A DNA stretch of 64,000 bases, from positions 248,001-312,000 of the forward strand of contig NZ_PVZV01000004.1 in assembly GCF_002995495.1 (NCBI RefSeq), written 5' to 3'. The notes beneath the pieces were generated by a model. That model searched no databases, was not told the DNA's origin, and worked only from the letters and a program-made list of their open reading frames with translations. Every line of letters begins with the position of its first letter. The stretch's first letter is position 1. The stretch is from Actinocorallia populi. Its GTDB lineage: Bacteria; Actinomycetota; Actinomycetes; Streptosporangiales; Streptosporangiaceae. This document shows, in pieces, positions 7,377 through 15,484 of this stretch. The position numbers and the translations under genes are program-made.

Positions 7377-8471
7377 ATGCGGGTCTGGGTGCCGGGTGCC
7401 ATCGGTGTTGCCGCCTTGCTCACCCTCTCCGTGGACCTCGCCGTCATCGCCGCCCAGCAGGACGAGGACGCCGCGCTGGACGAGCTCCAGGTCTCGCACG
7501 AGGTGGCGCACACCCCGGGCCAGGAGACCCGCACCATCACGGTCGCGCCGCTGCGCCACCGCCACACCCCCCACCTGCTGGCCGCGGGCACCGCCACGCT
7601 CCCCGCCGACGTGGTGGCCGAGGTCAAGAAGCTCAAGGGGGTCGAGGCGGTCGAGGTGGTGGACGGGGCGCGCACCCAGGTCGCCGGGCGGCAGATCGGC
7701 CTGCTGGGCGTGGACCCCTCGACGTTCCGCAACCTCGCCCCCAAGCAGACGGCCAAGCTGGACGGGCTGTGGCGCAACGTCGCGGGCGGGGACGCGGTCA
7801 TCTCCTTCCAGGGCGCGAAGCTGGGCACCGTGGTCGCGGCGGGCGCCACCGGCAGGGGCGCGAGCGTGCGGATCGGCGCGGTCGCCCCGATCGGCATCCC
7901 GGGCGTGGAGGCCGTGGTCTCCCGCGAGCAGGCCCAGCGGCTCGGCCTGGCCAGCGGCAACGCGATCGTGGTGAGCGCGCCGAAGACGGACCTGAAGAAG
8001 CTGCGCGGCAGGCTGGCGAAGCTGCTGCCCGCCAAGACGAAGGTCACGGTCCTGCCCCGGCAAACGACGGGTTCGGTGCAGGTGGCGGGCACAGCGCGGT
8101 CCCCGCTGAGCGGGACGGCGGGCTGCTCGGCGCACATGCAGGCGGTCCGCAACGAGGTGGACGCGCTGATCGGCCCGTTCCTGGCGATCGGCTGCGCGCG
8201 GCCCGGCGACCCCCAGGACCACGGCACCGGCAACGCCTCGGACTTCATGCTGAGCTCGGGCGGCCGGATGCCGGGCGAGGCGTGGATGGCCGTGGGCGAC
8301 CGCACCGTGAACTACCTGATCGCCAACTACGGCAGGCTGGGGATCAAGTACATCATCTGGCGCCAGCACATCTGGAACGAGCGGGTGTGCAAGTGCTGGC
8401 GGCTGATGGAGAACCGGGGCAGCATCACCCAGAACCACTTCGACCACGTGCACGTCTCGGTCGGCCGTTAG
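7377..8471 (+). CDS. Exported protein with ARB_07466-type C-terminal domain
   Basis: 364 aa. One N-terminal transmembrane or signal segment (WVPGAIGVAALLTLSVDLAV), then ~40-235 resembling the periplasmic domain of MacB/FtsX-type proteins (LKKLKGVEAVEVVDG, GVDPSTFRNL). From ~245 to the end it matches the ARB_07466 domain: His282 and Asp289 in DHGTGNASDF, WRQHIWN, and HFDHVHVS. Those His/Asp residues resemble Zn-peptidase (DD-carboxypeptidase-like) ligands, so a wall-related hydrolase or binding role is likely. ATG chosen with AAAGGGG upstream. Exact function unknown. Confidence 0.75.
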   Translation: MRVWVPGAIGVAALLTLSVDLAVIAAQQDEDAALDELQVSHEVAHTPGQETRTITVAPLRHRHTPHLLAAGTATLPADVVAEVKKLKGVEAVEVVDGARTQVAGRQIGLLGVDPSTFRNLAPKQTAKLDGLWRNVAGGDAVISFQGAKLGTVVAAGATGRGASVRIGAVAPIGIPGVEAVVSREQAQRLGLASGNAIVVSAPKTDLKKLRGRLAKLLPAKTKVTVLPRQTTGSVQVAGTARSPLSGTAGCSAHMQAVRNEVDALIGPFLAIGCARPGDPQDHGTGNASDFMLSSGGRMPGEAWMAVGDRTVNYLIANYGRLGIKYIIWRQHIWNERVCKCWRLMENRGSITQNHFDHVHVSVGR

Positions 8472-8501
8472 CCGCCCACCTGGCCGGGTAAGGGGCGGAA
8501 C

Positions 8502-8693
8502 ATGACCGTTCCGCCGATTCCCGAGAGGCCGGCCCCGCCGCCTCCGCCCAGCCCGATGCCCGATCCGGTGCCGGAGCCGAATCCGGTACCGCCCGCGCCG
8601 CAGCCCGCGCCGCCTCCGCCGGCCGAGCCGCAGCCGGTGCCGCCGGAACCCGGCCCGGGGCCGTCCCCGGAGCCCGACCCCCGGCCGGTATGA
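8502..8693 (+). CDS. Small proline-rich protein (hypothetical)
   Basis: 63 codons, about half proline, mostly PxP/PEP repeats with acidic residues and no hydrophobic segment. A good ribosome site (AAGGGGCGG) precedes the ATG and it follows the preceding gene by 30 bases. Low complexity means codon bias alone could create this frame, so it is only a candidate. No function can be assigned. Confidence 0.35.
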   Translation: MTVPPIPERPAPPPPPSPMPDPVPEPNPVPPAPQPAPPPPAEPQPVPPEPGPGPSPEPDPRPV

Positions 8694-8720
8694 GCCGCCG
8701 GTTCTGTCGGTGGCCGCTCC

Positions 8721-8726
8721 TATGCT
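8721..8726 (+). promoter_or_regulatory. -10 box TATGCT, leaderless start
   Basis: TATGCT lies six bases before the ATG of the YcaQ-like gene, placing the transcription start at or next to the start codon. Confidence 0.5.
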
Positions 8727-8732
8727 GCCGGC

Positions 8733-9953
8733 ATGAGCCTGGATTCCGCCCTGCACGAAACGACGCCCGCCGAGCAGAACGTCCCGCCCGCGCGGCTGGA
8801 GCTGTCGGCCGACGAGGCGCGGCGGATCGCGCTGCGGGCCCAGGGCCTGCTCGGCGCGCCCGACCGGCGGGCGGGGGTGCGCGGGGTGCTGCGCGCGCTG
8901 GGCGCGGTGCAGCTCGACACGATCTCGGTGCTGGCCCGTTCGCACGAGCTGATCCCCTACGCCCGGCTGGGGGCGGTGGGCAGGGCCGCGGTGGAGGAGG
9001 CCTACTGGGGGCGGGGCACGTCCTTCGAGTACTGGTCGCACGCCGCGTGCGTCCTGCCGATCGAGGAGTGGCCGCTGTTCGCCTTCCGGCGCCGGGAGTA
9101 CGCGCGGCGCGGTCACCGCTGGCACCGGATGGAGGACAGGGAGCGCTCCTGCGCGGCGGTGGCGCGGCGGTTGCGCGAGGAGGGCCCGCTGACGGCGTCG
9201 GACCTGGGCGCGAGCAGCGTGCCCGGCGGCACCTGGTGGGACTGGTCCGAGTCGAAGATCGCGATCGAGTGGCTGCTGGACGTCGGCGAGGTGGTCTGCG
9301 TGGAGCGGCGCGGCTGGAAGCGGGTGTACGACCTGGCCGAGCGGGCGGTCCCGGCCGCCCTGCGCGAGAACGAGCCGGACGACGAGACCTGCCTGACCGC
9401 CCTGGTGGCGCAGGCGGGCCGGGCGCTGGGCGTCGCCACGCGGGCCGACCTGGCCGACTACCACCGGCTGCGCGCCGCGCAGGTCGACCGGGTGGTCGAG
9501 GCGGCGGGGCTGGTGCCGGTGCGCGTCGCGGGCTGGGGGCGTCCCGCCTGGGCCGACCCGGCGGCCCTGGAGTCCCCGCCGCGCGGCAGGCACCGCACCA
9601 CGCTGCTGTCGCCGTTCGACTCGCTGGTCTGGGACCGGCCGCGCACCGAGCGGATCTTCGGCTTCACCCACCGGCTGGAGGCCTACGTGCCCAAGGCCAG
9701 GCGCGTGCACGGCTACTTCGCGATGCCGCTGCTGGCCGGCGGGCGGCTGGTGGGCCGGGTGGATCCGGCGCGGGAGGGGTCCACGCTGGTCGCACGGCAG
9801 ATCTCGCTGGACGGGCCCCGGTGCGTGGAGCCCGCCGCGCGGGCGCTGCAGGAGGCCGCCCGCTGGGTGGGATGCGACTCCGTCGCCGTGGAGAGGGTCC
9901 TGCCCGCGCAGCTCGCCCCCGCGCTGGGTTCGGCGTTGCGTTCCTTGTCATAG
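8733..9953 (+). CDS. YcaQ-family winged-helix DNA glycosylase-like protein
   Basis: 406 aa of the HTH_42/YcaQ (AlkX) family, which removes alkylated bases and unhooks interstrand crosslinks. The catalytic QxD motif is seen as AVQLDTISVLARSHE near residue 60, followed by YWGRGTSFEYWSHAA. Later blocks include LLSPFDSLVWDR and FGFTHRLEAYVPKARRVHGYFAMPLL, standard for the family. Length is normal. No SD is seen; a -10 box six bases before the ATG suggests leaderless translation. It stands alone, not in an obvious operon, consistent with a DNA-repair or toxin-self-resistance role. Confidence 0.85.
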   Translation: MSLDSALHETTPAEQNVPPARLELSADEARRIALRAQGLLGAPDRRAGVRGVLRALGAVQLDTISVLARSHELIPYARLGAVGRAAVEEAYWGRGTSFEYWSHAACVLPIEEWPLFAFRRREYARRGHRWHRMEDRERSCAAVARRLREEGPLTASDLGASSVPGGTWWDWSESKIAIEWLLDVGEVVCVERRGWKRVYDLAERAVPAALRENEPDDETCLTALVAQAGRALGVATRADLADYHRLRAAQVDRVVEAAGLVPVRVAGWGRPAWADPAALESPPRGRHRTTLLSPFDSLVWDRPRTERIFGFTHRLEAYVPKARRVHGYFAMPLLAGGRLVGRVDPAREGSTLVARQISLDGPRCVEPAARALQEAARWVGCDSVAVERVLPAQLAPALGSALRSLS

Positions 9954-10015
9954 CCGGACGAAAAGCGCTCTGGGCAACTACCTCCCCCGTGAGTAACATC
10001 GGCCCGGTCCGCATC

Positions 10016-10036
10016 GTTACCCTACGGTTCGGTAAC
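10016..10036 (+). promoter_or_regulatory. Inverted repeat upstream of the acyl-AMP ligase
   Basis: GTTACC-N9-GGTAAC, about 63 bases before the ligase start. Resembles a TetR-type operator; no regulator gene is adjacent. Confidence 0.45.
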
Positions 10037-10098
10037 CCCGTCGGTGCCGCTGCGGCAGCGGTCGCGCACACATCCTTTTGGCGTTGGAAGGACCTTCG

Positions 10099-11748
10099 AT
10101 GACCTCGTGGCTCCGAGACTGGTTGGACAGGCCGAACCCGGAACGGGGGGTGCACCTGGCCGACGAGGAGGGCGGTTGGGAGTACCGGAGCTACGACCGG
10201 ATCGCGTCCTCGGCCAAGCGGGTCGCCGCGGCGCTGGCCGAGGAGGGCGTGGGGACCGGCGACGTCGTCTGCGCGATCATCCCCACCGACCACGACCTGA
10301 TCTCGACGTACTTCGGCGTGTGGGCGTCCGGCGGCGTGATCTGCCTGATCACCCCGCCGCTGTTCCAGACCGGCGAGGAGTACGTCGACCACGTCGCGGC
10401 GATCCTGCGCCAGGCGAAGCCGAAGCTGACCGTCGCCAGCACCGATCTGAAGGAGCTCACCGCCCGGTGCATGGAACGTGCCGGGCTGGAGGGCGAGCCG
10501 TGGGTGCCGCGGGAGGCCGCGGTCGAGGCCCCGCTCCAGCCCGCGTCCGAGCTGGCGCTGATGCAGTTCACCTCCGGCTCCAGCGGTGAGCCGCGCGGCG
10601 TGCGGGTCACCTGGGAGAACCTCGAGGCCAACTCCGAGCTCATCATCCGCGCGACCGGCTACCGGGAGGGCGACGAGGTCAACTCCTGGCTGCCGCTCTA
10701 CCACGACATGGGGCTGATCGGCGCGTTCCTCACCCCGGTCACCCGGCAGGGGACCCTGCACCTGATGCGGCCCGACCAGTGGATCCGCGACCCCAAGCGC
10801 TGGCTGGAACGCTTCACCGTCGCCCAGTTCTCGGCCTGCCCGCCGTTCGCCTTCTCCTACATGGCGCGGCGGCTCAAGCGCGAGCAGGTCGCGGACCTGG
10901 ACCTCTCGGGCTGGCGCAGCGTGATCGTGGGCGCCGAGCCGGTCGACCCGTCCGGCCTCGAGGCGTTCGCCCAGCTGCTGGAGGGCACCGGCTTCGAGCG
11001 CACGGTCTTCCGCCCCGCCTACGGAATGGCCGAGACGACGCTGTGCGTGACGATGTTCGACGGCAGCTCCTCGCCGCTGGCCGTCCGGGTCGAGACCGAC
11101 TCGCTGAACTTCGGCGAGCCGGTGCGCATCGCCGAGGAGCGGCTGGTCGGTCCGGAGTCGCTGAACGACAAGGCCGGCTGGATGGTCGGCTGCGGCACGC
11201 CCGACCCGGAGCTTCCCGTCCGCATCTGCGGCGAGGACGGCAAGGAGGTGCCCGAGGGCTGCCTGGGCGAGGTCGTGGCCGGGGGCGTGTCGGTCTGCGA
11301 CGGCTACCACGCCGGGGCCGAGGGCAAGTCCACCCGCTTCATCGACGGCGAGGTCTGGACGGGCGACGCGGGCTTCTTCCACCGGGGCCAGCTGTTCGTG
11401 CTGGGCCGGATGGGCGACAGCCTCAAGGTCCGCGGCCGCTCGGTCTACGTCGAGGACCTGGAGACCAAGCTCTCGGAGGTCACCGGGCTGCACAAGGGCA
11501 GGCTGACGGTCGTGGCGGTGCCGGGCGTGGGCAGCCGCGGCGTGGCGCTGTTCGTCGAGGCCGACGAGGGCGCGTGGACGGCCGAGGCCCGGCGCTTTCT
11601 GGCCCGCCGGCTGGACGACGCCGAGCTGACGATCGTCACGGGCCCGCGGGGTCTGATCGAGCGCACCTCCTCGGGCAAGCCGCGCCGCCGCTACATGTAC
11701 GAGCAGCTGCAGGCGGGCGCGCTGGAGAACATCCAGGTCCTGGCCTGA
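10099..11748 (+). CDS. Fatty acyl-AMP ligase (FAAL)-like enzyme
   Basis: 549-aa member of the ANL (adenylate-forming) superfamily. The core motifs are LMQFTSGSSGEPRG (A3/P-loop), YHDMGLIG (A4), YGMAETTL (A5), GDAGFF (A7) and ISSGKPRRR-like (SSGKPRRR) at the end. The wording of A4 and the overall order match FadD32-type fatty acyl-AMP ligases, which hand acyl-adenylates to acyl carrier proteins rather than CoA. No ACP, PKS or NRPS gene is adjacent, so the acceptor must be elsewhere. AAGGAC precedes the chosen ATG, and a strong terminator follows, so it is a single-gene transcript. Confidence 0.85.
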   Translation: MTSWLRDWLDRPNPERGVHLADEEGGWEYRSYDRIASSAKRVAAALAEEGVGTGDVVCAIIPTDHDLISTYFGVWASGGVICLITPPLFQTGEEYVDHVAAILRQAKPKLTVASTDLKELTARCMERAGLEGEPWVPREAAVEAPLQPASELALMQFTSGSSGEPRGVRVTWENLEANSELIIRATGYREGDEVNSWLPLYHDMGLIGAFLTPVTRQGTLHLMRPDQWIRDPKRWLERFTVAQFSACPPFAFSYMARRLKREQVADLDLSGWRSVIVGAEPVDPSGLEAFAQLLEGTGFERTVFRPAYGMAETTLCVTMFDGSSSPLAVRVETDSLNFGEPVRIAEERLVGPESLNDKAGWMVGCGTPDPELPVRICGEDGKEVPEGCLGEVVAGGVSVCDGYHAGAEGKSTRFIDGEVWTGDAGFFHRGQLFVLGRMGDSLKVRGRSVYVEDLETKLSEVTGLHKGRLTVVAVPGVGSRGVALFVEADEGAWTAEARRFLARRLDDAELTIVTGPRGLIERTSSGKPRRRYMYEQLQAGALENIQVLA

Positions 11749-11769
11749 CGGCCGCGGAAGGCGAGACGG

Positions 11770-11800
11770 CCGGGTGGGAGACCACCCGGTCATTTTTCTT
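11770..11800 (+). terminator. Rho-independent terminator of the acyl-AMP ligase gene
   Basis: Perfect 8-bp stem CCGGGTGG-GAGA-CCACCCGG followed by TCATTTTTCTT. Confidence 0.85.
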
Positions 11801-11827
11801 GCCGCCGCCCCTTGACCGGGCACCGCT

Positions 11828-11843
11828 GTAAGTATTGACTTAC
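11828..11843 (+). promoter_or_regulatory. 16-bp palindrome before the SDR gene
   Basis: GTAAGT-ATTG-ACTTAC, perfectly symmetrical arms, ~82 bases upstream of the SDR start. Operator-like (TetR or MarR class); its regulator is not identified. Confidence 0.5.
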
Positions 11844-11924
11844 CCTCCGGGAGGGGCATGTGCCGGACATGACCACTCCGCCCGTCCGCGAGGGCGGGCT
11901 TCCCGTCACCCTGGAGCGTGTCAA

Positions 11925-12710
11925 GTGAGAGTCGCCATCACCGGAGCAGCCCGCGGCATCGGCCTCGCCACCGCCAAGGCGCTGAAGGCCAAGGGCGCGG
12001 CCGTCGTCATCGGTGACATCGACGAGGAAGCGGTGCGGTCCGCCGCCGGGGAGCTCGGCGTGACGGGGTTGGGGCTGGACGTCACCGACCGCGCTTCCTT
12101 CCGGGATTTCCTGGCCGGATCCGGCGATTACGACGTGCTCATCAACAATGCGGGGATCATGCCCATCGGGCCGGTTCTGGAGGAGACGGAGGCCGACGCC
12201 CGGCGCTGCTTCGACATCAACGTCCACGGTGTGATGACCGGTACCAAACTCGCGCTCGAGAAGTTCATTCCCGCGGGCAGGGGACATGTCGTCAACGTCG
12301 CCTCGGTGGCGGGCGTGCTGCCCACCCCGGGCCTGGCCCTCTACAACGGGAGCAAGGCGGCCGTGGTCGCCTTCACCGAGGCCGTCCGGCTGGAGGTGAG
12401 GCGGCACGGTGTGCACGTCAGCGCCGTCCTGCCCTCCTTCACCAACACCGAGCTGGTGGCCGGCACCCGGAGCCCCCGGGGGCAGAAGAACTGCGAGCCG
12501 GAGGACATCGCCGCCGCGGTCGTCTCCCTCCTGGCCAGGCCGCGTCCGCAGGTCGTCGTCCCGGCCGCGCTGGGGCCGCAGATCAGGTCGATGCCGCTCG
12601 TTCCGCAACGGGTGAAAGACCTGCTCAGCAGGCGTTTGGGACTCGACACCATCTTTCTCGAGTTCGACCACGGTGCACGTAAGTCCTACGATGAGCGCAT
12701 CCGCTCGTGA
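11925..12710 (+). CDS. SDR family oxidoreductase
   Basis: 261-aa short-chain dehydrogenase with TGAARGIG at the N-terminus, NNAGIM mid-protein, and YNGSK as the Tyr/Lys active site. The C-terminus (RVKDLLSRRLGLDTIFLEFD) is extended and basic, like membrane-associated or retinol-type SDRs. I chose GTG with GGAG eight bases upstream; the start agrees with the N-terminal beta strand of the family. A 16-bp palindrome lies upstream. A strong terminator separates it from the acyl-AMP ligase, so it is independently transcribed. Substrate unknown; a lipid is plausible. Confidence 0.85.
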   Translation: MRVAITGAARGIGLATAKALKAKGAAVVIGDIDEEAVRSAAGELGVTGLGLDVTDRASFRDFLAGSGDYDVLINNAGIMPIGPVLEETEADARRCFDINVHGVMTGTKLALEKFIPAGRGHVVNVASVAGVLPTPGLALYNGSKAAVVAFTEAVRLEVRRHGVHVSAVLPSFTNTELVAGTRSPRGQKNCEPEDIAAAVVSLLARPRPQVVVPAALGPQIRSMPLVPQRVKDLLSRRLGLDTIFLEFDHGARKSYDERIRS

Positions 12711-12732
12711 AGTATCACGTTTCGGCGGCTCG

Positions 12733-12748
12733 CGTCGCATTTGCGACG
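12733..12748 (+). promoter_or_regulatory. Palindrome overlapping the promoter of the polysaccharide operon
   Basis: CGTCGCA-TT-TGCGACG, a perfect 7-bp inverted repeat with a two-base centre, ending ten bases before the -10 box. Its position over the spacer/-35 region suits repression. Confidence 0.45.
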
Positions 12749-12757
12749 TGAGCAGCC

Positions 12758-12763
12758 TAAACT
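12758..12763 (+). promoter_or_regulatory. -10 box TAAACT, leaderless start
   Basis: TAAACT lies seven bases before the GTG start of the membrane partner gene; no SD is present. Confidence 0.5.
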
Positions 12764-12770
12764 CTCCCGC

Positions 12771-13292
12771 GTGACTGACGAGCAGCCGGTTTTTGTAGAC
12801 GGCACCGGCAAACGCCGCAAGCTCTTCCAGGTCGCGGGGGTTATCTCGGGGGTCGTCATCGCGGGATATGCAATCGCACTCGGGGTGAGTTTGGGGACGG
12901 GGACAGAGGTACCGCTCACTACATGGGTGGTGCCCGAAAAGAAGACGCGGTCGGCCGAGAACGCGAAGCTCCGGCGCAAGACCGTGGTGCCCTCCGCCGT
13001 GCCGCAACCATCCGTTCCCGTCTATGTCCCCCCGGTGGTGTCCCCTTCGGCTAGCGTCACTCCGACGGAGACCCCGACCCAGACCCAGGCTCCGCGTCCG
13101 ACGAAGACGGCCACCTCCCGGCCGACCGTCATCACCAAGAGCCCCAAACCCACCCCGTCCACCCCGACTGAGACAGCGTCGCCGTCTCCGAGCGCCACCC
13201 CCACGGCGACGCCCCAGCCGCCCGGCGAGACCGATCCGGGCGTTCCGCCCGCCGAACCGCCGGTCCAGGAGAAGAAGACCGCCGAGGAATGA
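12771..13292 (+). CDS. Membrane-anchored Pro/Thr-rich protein, partner of deacetylase/glycosyltransferase
   Basis: 173 aa: short cytoplasmic N-terminus, one transmembrane segment (residues ~23-42, VAGVISGVVIAGYAIALGVSL), then a long extracellular Pro/Thr/Ser-rich stalk that may be glycosylated or wall-spanning. Its stop overlaps the start of the deacetylase/glycosyltransferase gene (ATGA), so the two are translationally coupled. By position it may be the counterpart of MatA in the streptomycete matAB locus, but sequence gives no family assignment. GTG start chosen from the -10 box seven bases upstream. Confidence 0.7.
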   Translation: MTDEQPVFVDGTGKRRKLFQVAGVISGVVIAGYAIALGVSLGTGTEVPLTTWVVPEKKTRSAENAKLRRKTVVPSAVPQPSVPVYVPPVVSPSASVTPTETPTQTQAPRPTKTATSRPTVITKSPKPTPSTPTETASPSPSATPTATPQPPGETDPGVPPAEPPVQEKKTAEE

Positions 13293-15451
13293 AACAACGC
13301 GATCCCCGCGCGCACTGGTTCCTGCTCGCCTTCGGGTGCTTCCTGCTGAGCTGCATCCTGCTGATGAACGGTTACGTCAGCGGGGCGGTCGGCGAGGTGC
13401 CGCGCAAGCCGGTGGACGAGTCCGGCCAGGCCCCACCCGAGGTGACCCAGGGCGGGCCGGTGGTCAACACCCAGGACGGCGACCTCCGCTCCGTCCACAT
13501 GCCGCGCAAGACCATCGCCCTCACCTTCGACGACGGGCCGGACCCGCGGTGGACGCCGCAGATCCTGGACGTCCTGAAGAAGCACAACGCGCGAGGCAGT
13601 TTCTTCATGGTCGGCGGCAACGTCGCCAAGCACCCGGAACTGGTGCAGCGGGTGCTGGCCGAGGGCCATGAGATCGGCAACCACACCTACACGCACGCCG
13701 ACCTGGCCGACGCGCCCGAGTGGCGGATCAAGCTGGAGCTGAACCTCACCCAGCGCGCGCTGGCCGGGGCCGCGGGCGTCAAGACCACGCTGATGCGCCT
13801 GCCCTACTCCGGCAGCCCGCTGGGCACGACCGGCGCGCAGTGGAAGGCCGCCCAGGTCGTGGGCGACTCCGGCTACCTGGTCGTCTTCACCGACGGCGAC
13901 ACCAAGGACTGGCAGCACCCCGGCGTCGACACGATGGTCGCCTCGGCCGTCGACTCCGCCAAGGGCGGCCGCGGCGCGATCATCATGCTGCACGACGCGG
14001 GCGGCGACCGCGCGGACGTGGTCAAGGCCGTCGACAAGATCATCACCACGCTGCAGCCGAAGGGCTACCAGTTCACCACGCTCGCCGAGGCGCTGAAGCT
14101 GCCCAGGTCCGAGGTCGCGGCCTCCGACCAGGACCAGATGATCGGCAAGACGCTGGTCTTCACCCAGAACTTCGCGGGCTGGCTGGTCAACGCGCTGGCC
14201 GTGCTGTTCGGCGTCGCCGGCGTGGCGTGCGTGCTGCGGCTGGTGGTCCTCATCGGCTTCGCGCACGTGCACGTGCGCCGCGTCAGGGAGCGCAAGAAGG
14301 ACGACCTCCCGGAGATCAGCCCCTCGCTGACGGTCATCGTCCCGGCCTACAACGAGGAGGTGGGCATCGCCGCCACCCTCCGCTCGCTCCAGGACAACGA
14401 CTATCCGGGCGAGCTCGAGATCATCGTGGTGAACGACGGCTCCGACGACCGCACGTCCGAGATCGTGGGGGAGATGACGGGGCCGGGCCTGCGGCTGATC
14501 GACAAGGAGAACGGCGGCAAGCCGTCGGCGCTCAACGCCGGCATCGCCGCGGCGCGGGGCGACGTCATCGTCATGATGGACGGCGACACCGTCTTCCAGC
14601 GCGACACCCTGCGCAAGCTCGTGCAGCCGTTCACCGACCCCAAGGTCGGCGCGATCAGCGGCAACGCCAAGGTCGCCAACCGGGACGGCATCTGGGGCCG
14701 CTGGCAGCACATCGAGTACGTGATCGGGTTCAACCTCGACCGGCGCATGTTCGACCTGATGCAGTGCATGCCGACCATCCCCGGCGCGATCGGCGCGTTC
14801 CGCAAGGAGGTCCTGGACGCCGTCGGCGGGCTCAGCGACGACACCCTCGCCGAGGACACCGACCTCACCATGTCCATCAGCCGGTCCGGCTGGCACGTGG
14901 TCTACGAGGAGACCGCCATCGCCTGGACCGAGGCGCCGTCCTCGCTCCAGCAGTTGTGGCGGCAGCGGTACCGCTGGTGCTACGGCACCATCCAGGCGAT
15001 GTGGAAGCACCGCTCCTCGCTGCGCGAGTCGTTCGGCCGGCGCTGCCTGAGCTACCTGGTGGGCTTCCAGGTGCTCCTGCCGCTGATCGCGCCCGCCGTG
15101 GACATCTACACCCTCTACGGCGTGCTGTTCGGCGACCCGGTCAAGTCGCTGGTGACCTGGCTGGTGTTCGTGCTGCTCCAGGCGGTGGCCGGCGCCTACG
15201 CCCTGCACCTGGACCGCGAGCGCGTGCACCCGCTGTGGGCGCTGCCGCTGCAGCAGTTCGTCTACCGGCAGCTGATGTACCTCGTGGTCATCCAGTCGCT
15301 GGTCACCGCGGTCATGGGCAACCGCCTGGCCTGGCAGACCATCCGCCGTACCGGCACCTTCGCCGACCCCGACTCGGCGGTCGGCAGGCATATGGCCGCG
15401 GAGCGGCGGGACGACGCGAAACGAGAGGACAAGACGACCACGCACGCGTAG
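13289..15451 (+). CDS. Bifunctional polysaccharide deacetylase / GT2 glycosyltransferase
   Basis: 720 aa. N-terminal membrane segment (~10-30), a NodB deacetylase domain (~73-270: LTFDDGP with Asp81/Asp82, metal His132 and His136 in NHTYTH), a membrane segment (~298-326) and a processive GT2 domain (~345-600: AYNEE, DGD at 431-433, EDTD at 522-525, QRYRW at 559-563), then C-terminal membrane helices. The fusion joins chitin-synthase-like polymerisation to N-deacetylation, as in MatB, which makes a poly-GlcNAc-type adhesive sheath in Streptomyces. It should build and deacetylate a beta-linked amino-sugar polymer at the membrane. Coupled to its upstream membrane partner. Confidence 0.9.
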   Translation: MKQRDPRAHWFLLAFGCFLLSCILLMNGYVSGAVGEVPRKPVDESGQAPPEVTQGGPVVNTQDGDLRSVHMPRKTIALTFDDGPDPRWTPQILDVLKKHNARGSFFMVGGNVAKHPELVQRVLAEGHEIGNHTYTHADLADAPEWRIKLELNLTQRALAGAAGVKTTLMRLPYSGSPLGTTGAQWKAAQVVGDSGYLVVFTDGDTKDWQHPGVDTMVASAVDSAKGGRGAIIMLHDAGGDRADVVKAVDKIITTLQPKGYQFTTLAEALKLPRSEVAASDQDQMIGKTLVFTQNFAGWLVNALAVLFGVAGVACVLRLVVLIGFAHVHVRRVRERKKDDLPEISPSLTVIVPAYNEEVGIAATLRSLQDNDYPGELEIIVVNDGSDDRTSEIVGEMTGPGLRLIDKENGGKPSALNAGIAAARGDVIVMMDGDTVFQRDTLRKLVQPFTDPKVGAISGNAKVANRDGIWGRWQHIEYVIGFNLDRRMFDLMQCMPTIPGAIGAFRKEVLDAVGGLSDDTLAEDTDLTMSISRSGWHVVYEETAIAWTEAPSSLQQLWRQRYRWCYGTIQAMWKHRSSLRESFGRRCLSYLVGFQVLLPLIAPAVDIYTLYGVLFGDPVKSLVTWLVFVLLQAVAGAYALHLDRERVHPLWALPLQQFVYRQLMYLVVIQSLVTAVMGNRLAWQTIRRTGTFADPDSAVGRHMAAERRDDAKREDKTTTHA

Positions 15452-15484
15452 CCGTCCGGCACCGCCGAGGTCGCCGGCCGGGGT

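Noticed and set aside
7296-9710. 804-codon minus-strand frame over the ARB_07466 and YcaQ-like genes
   Set aside because: Spans two unrelated real genes and lacks domains.
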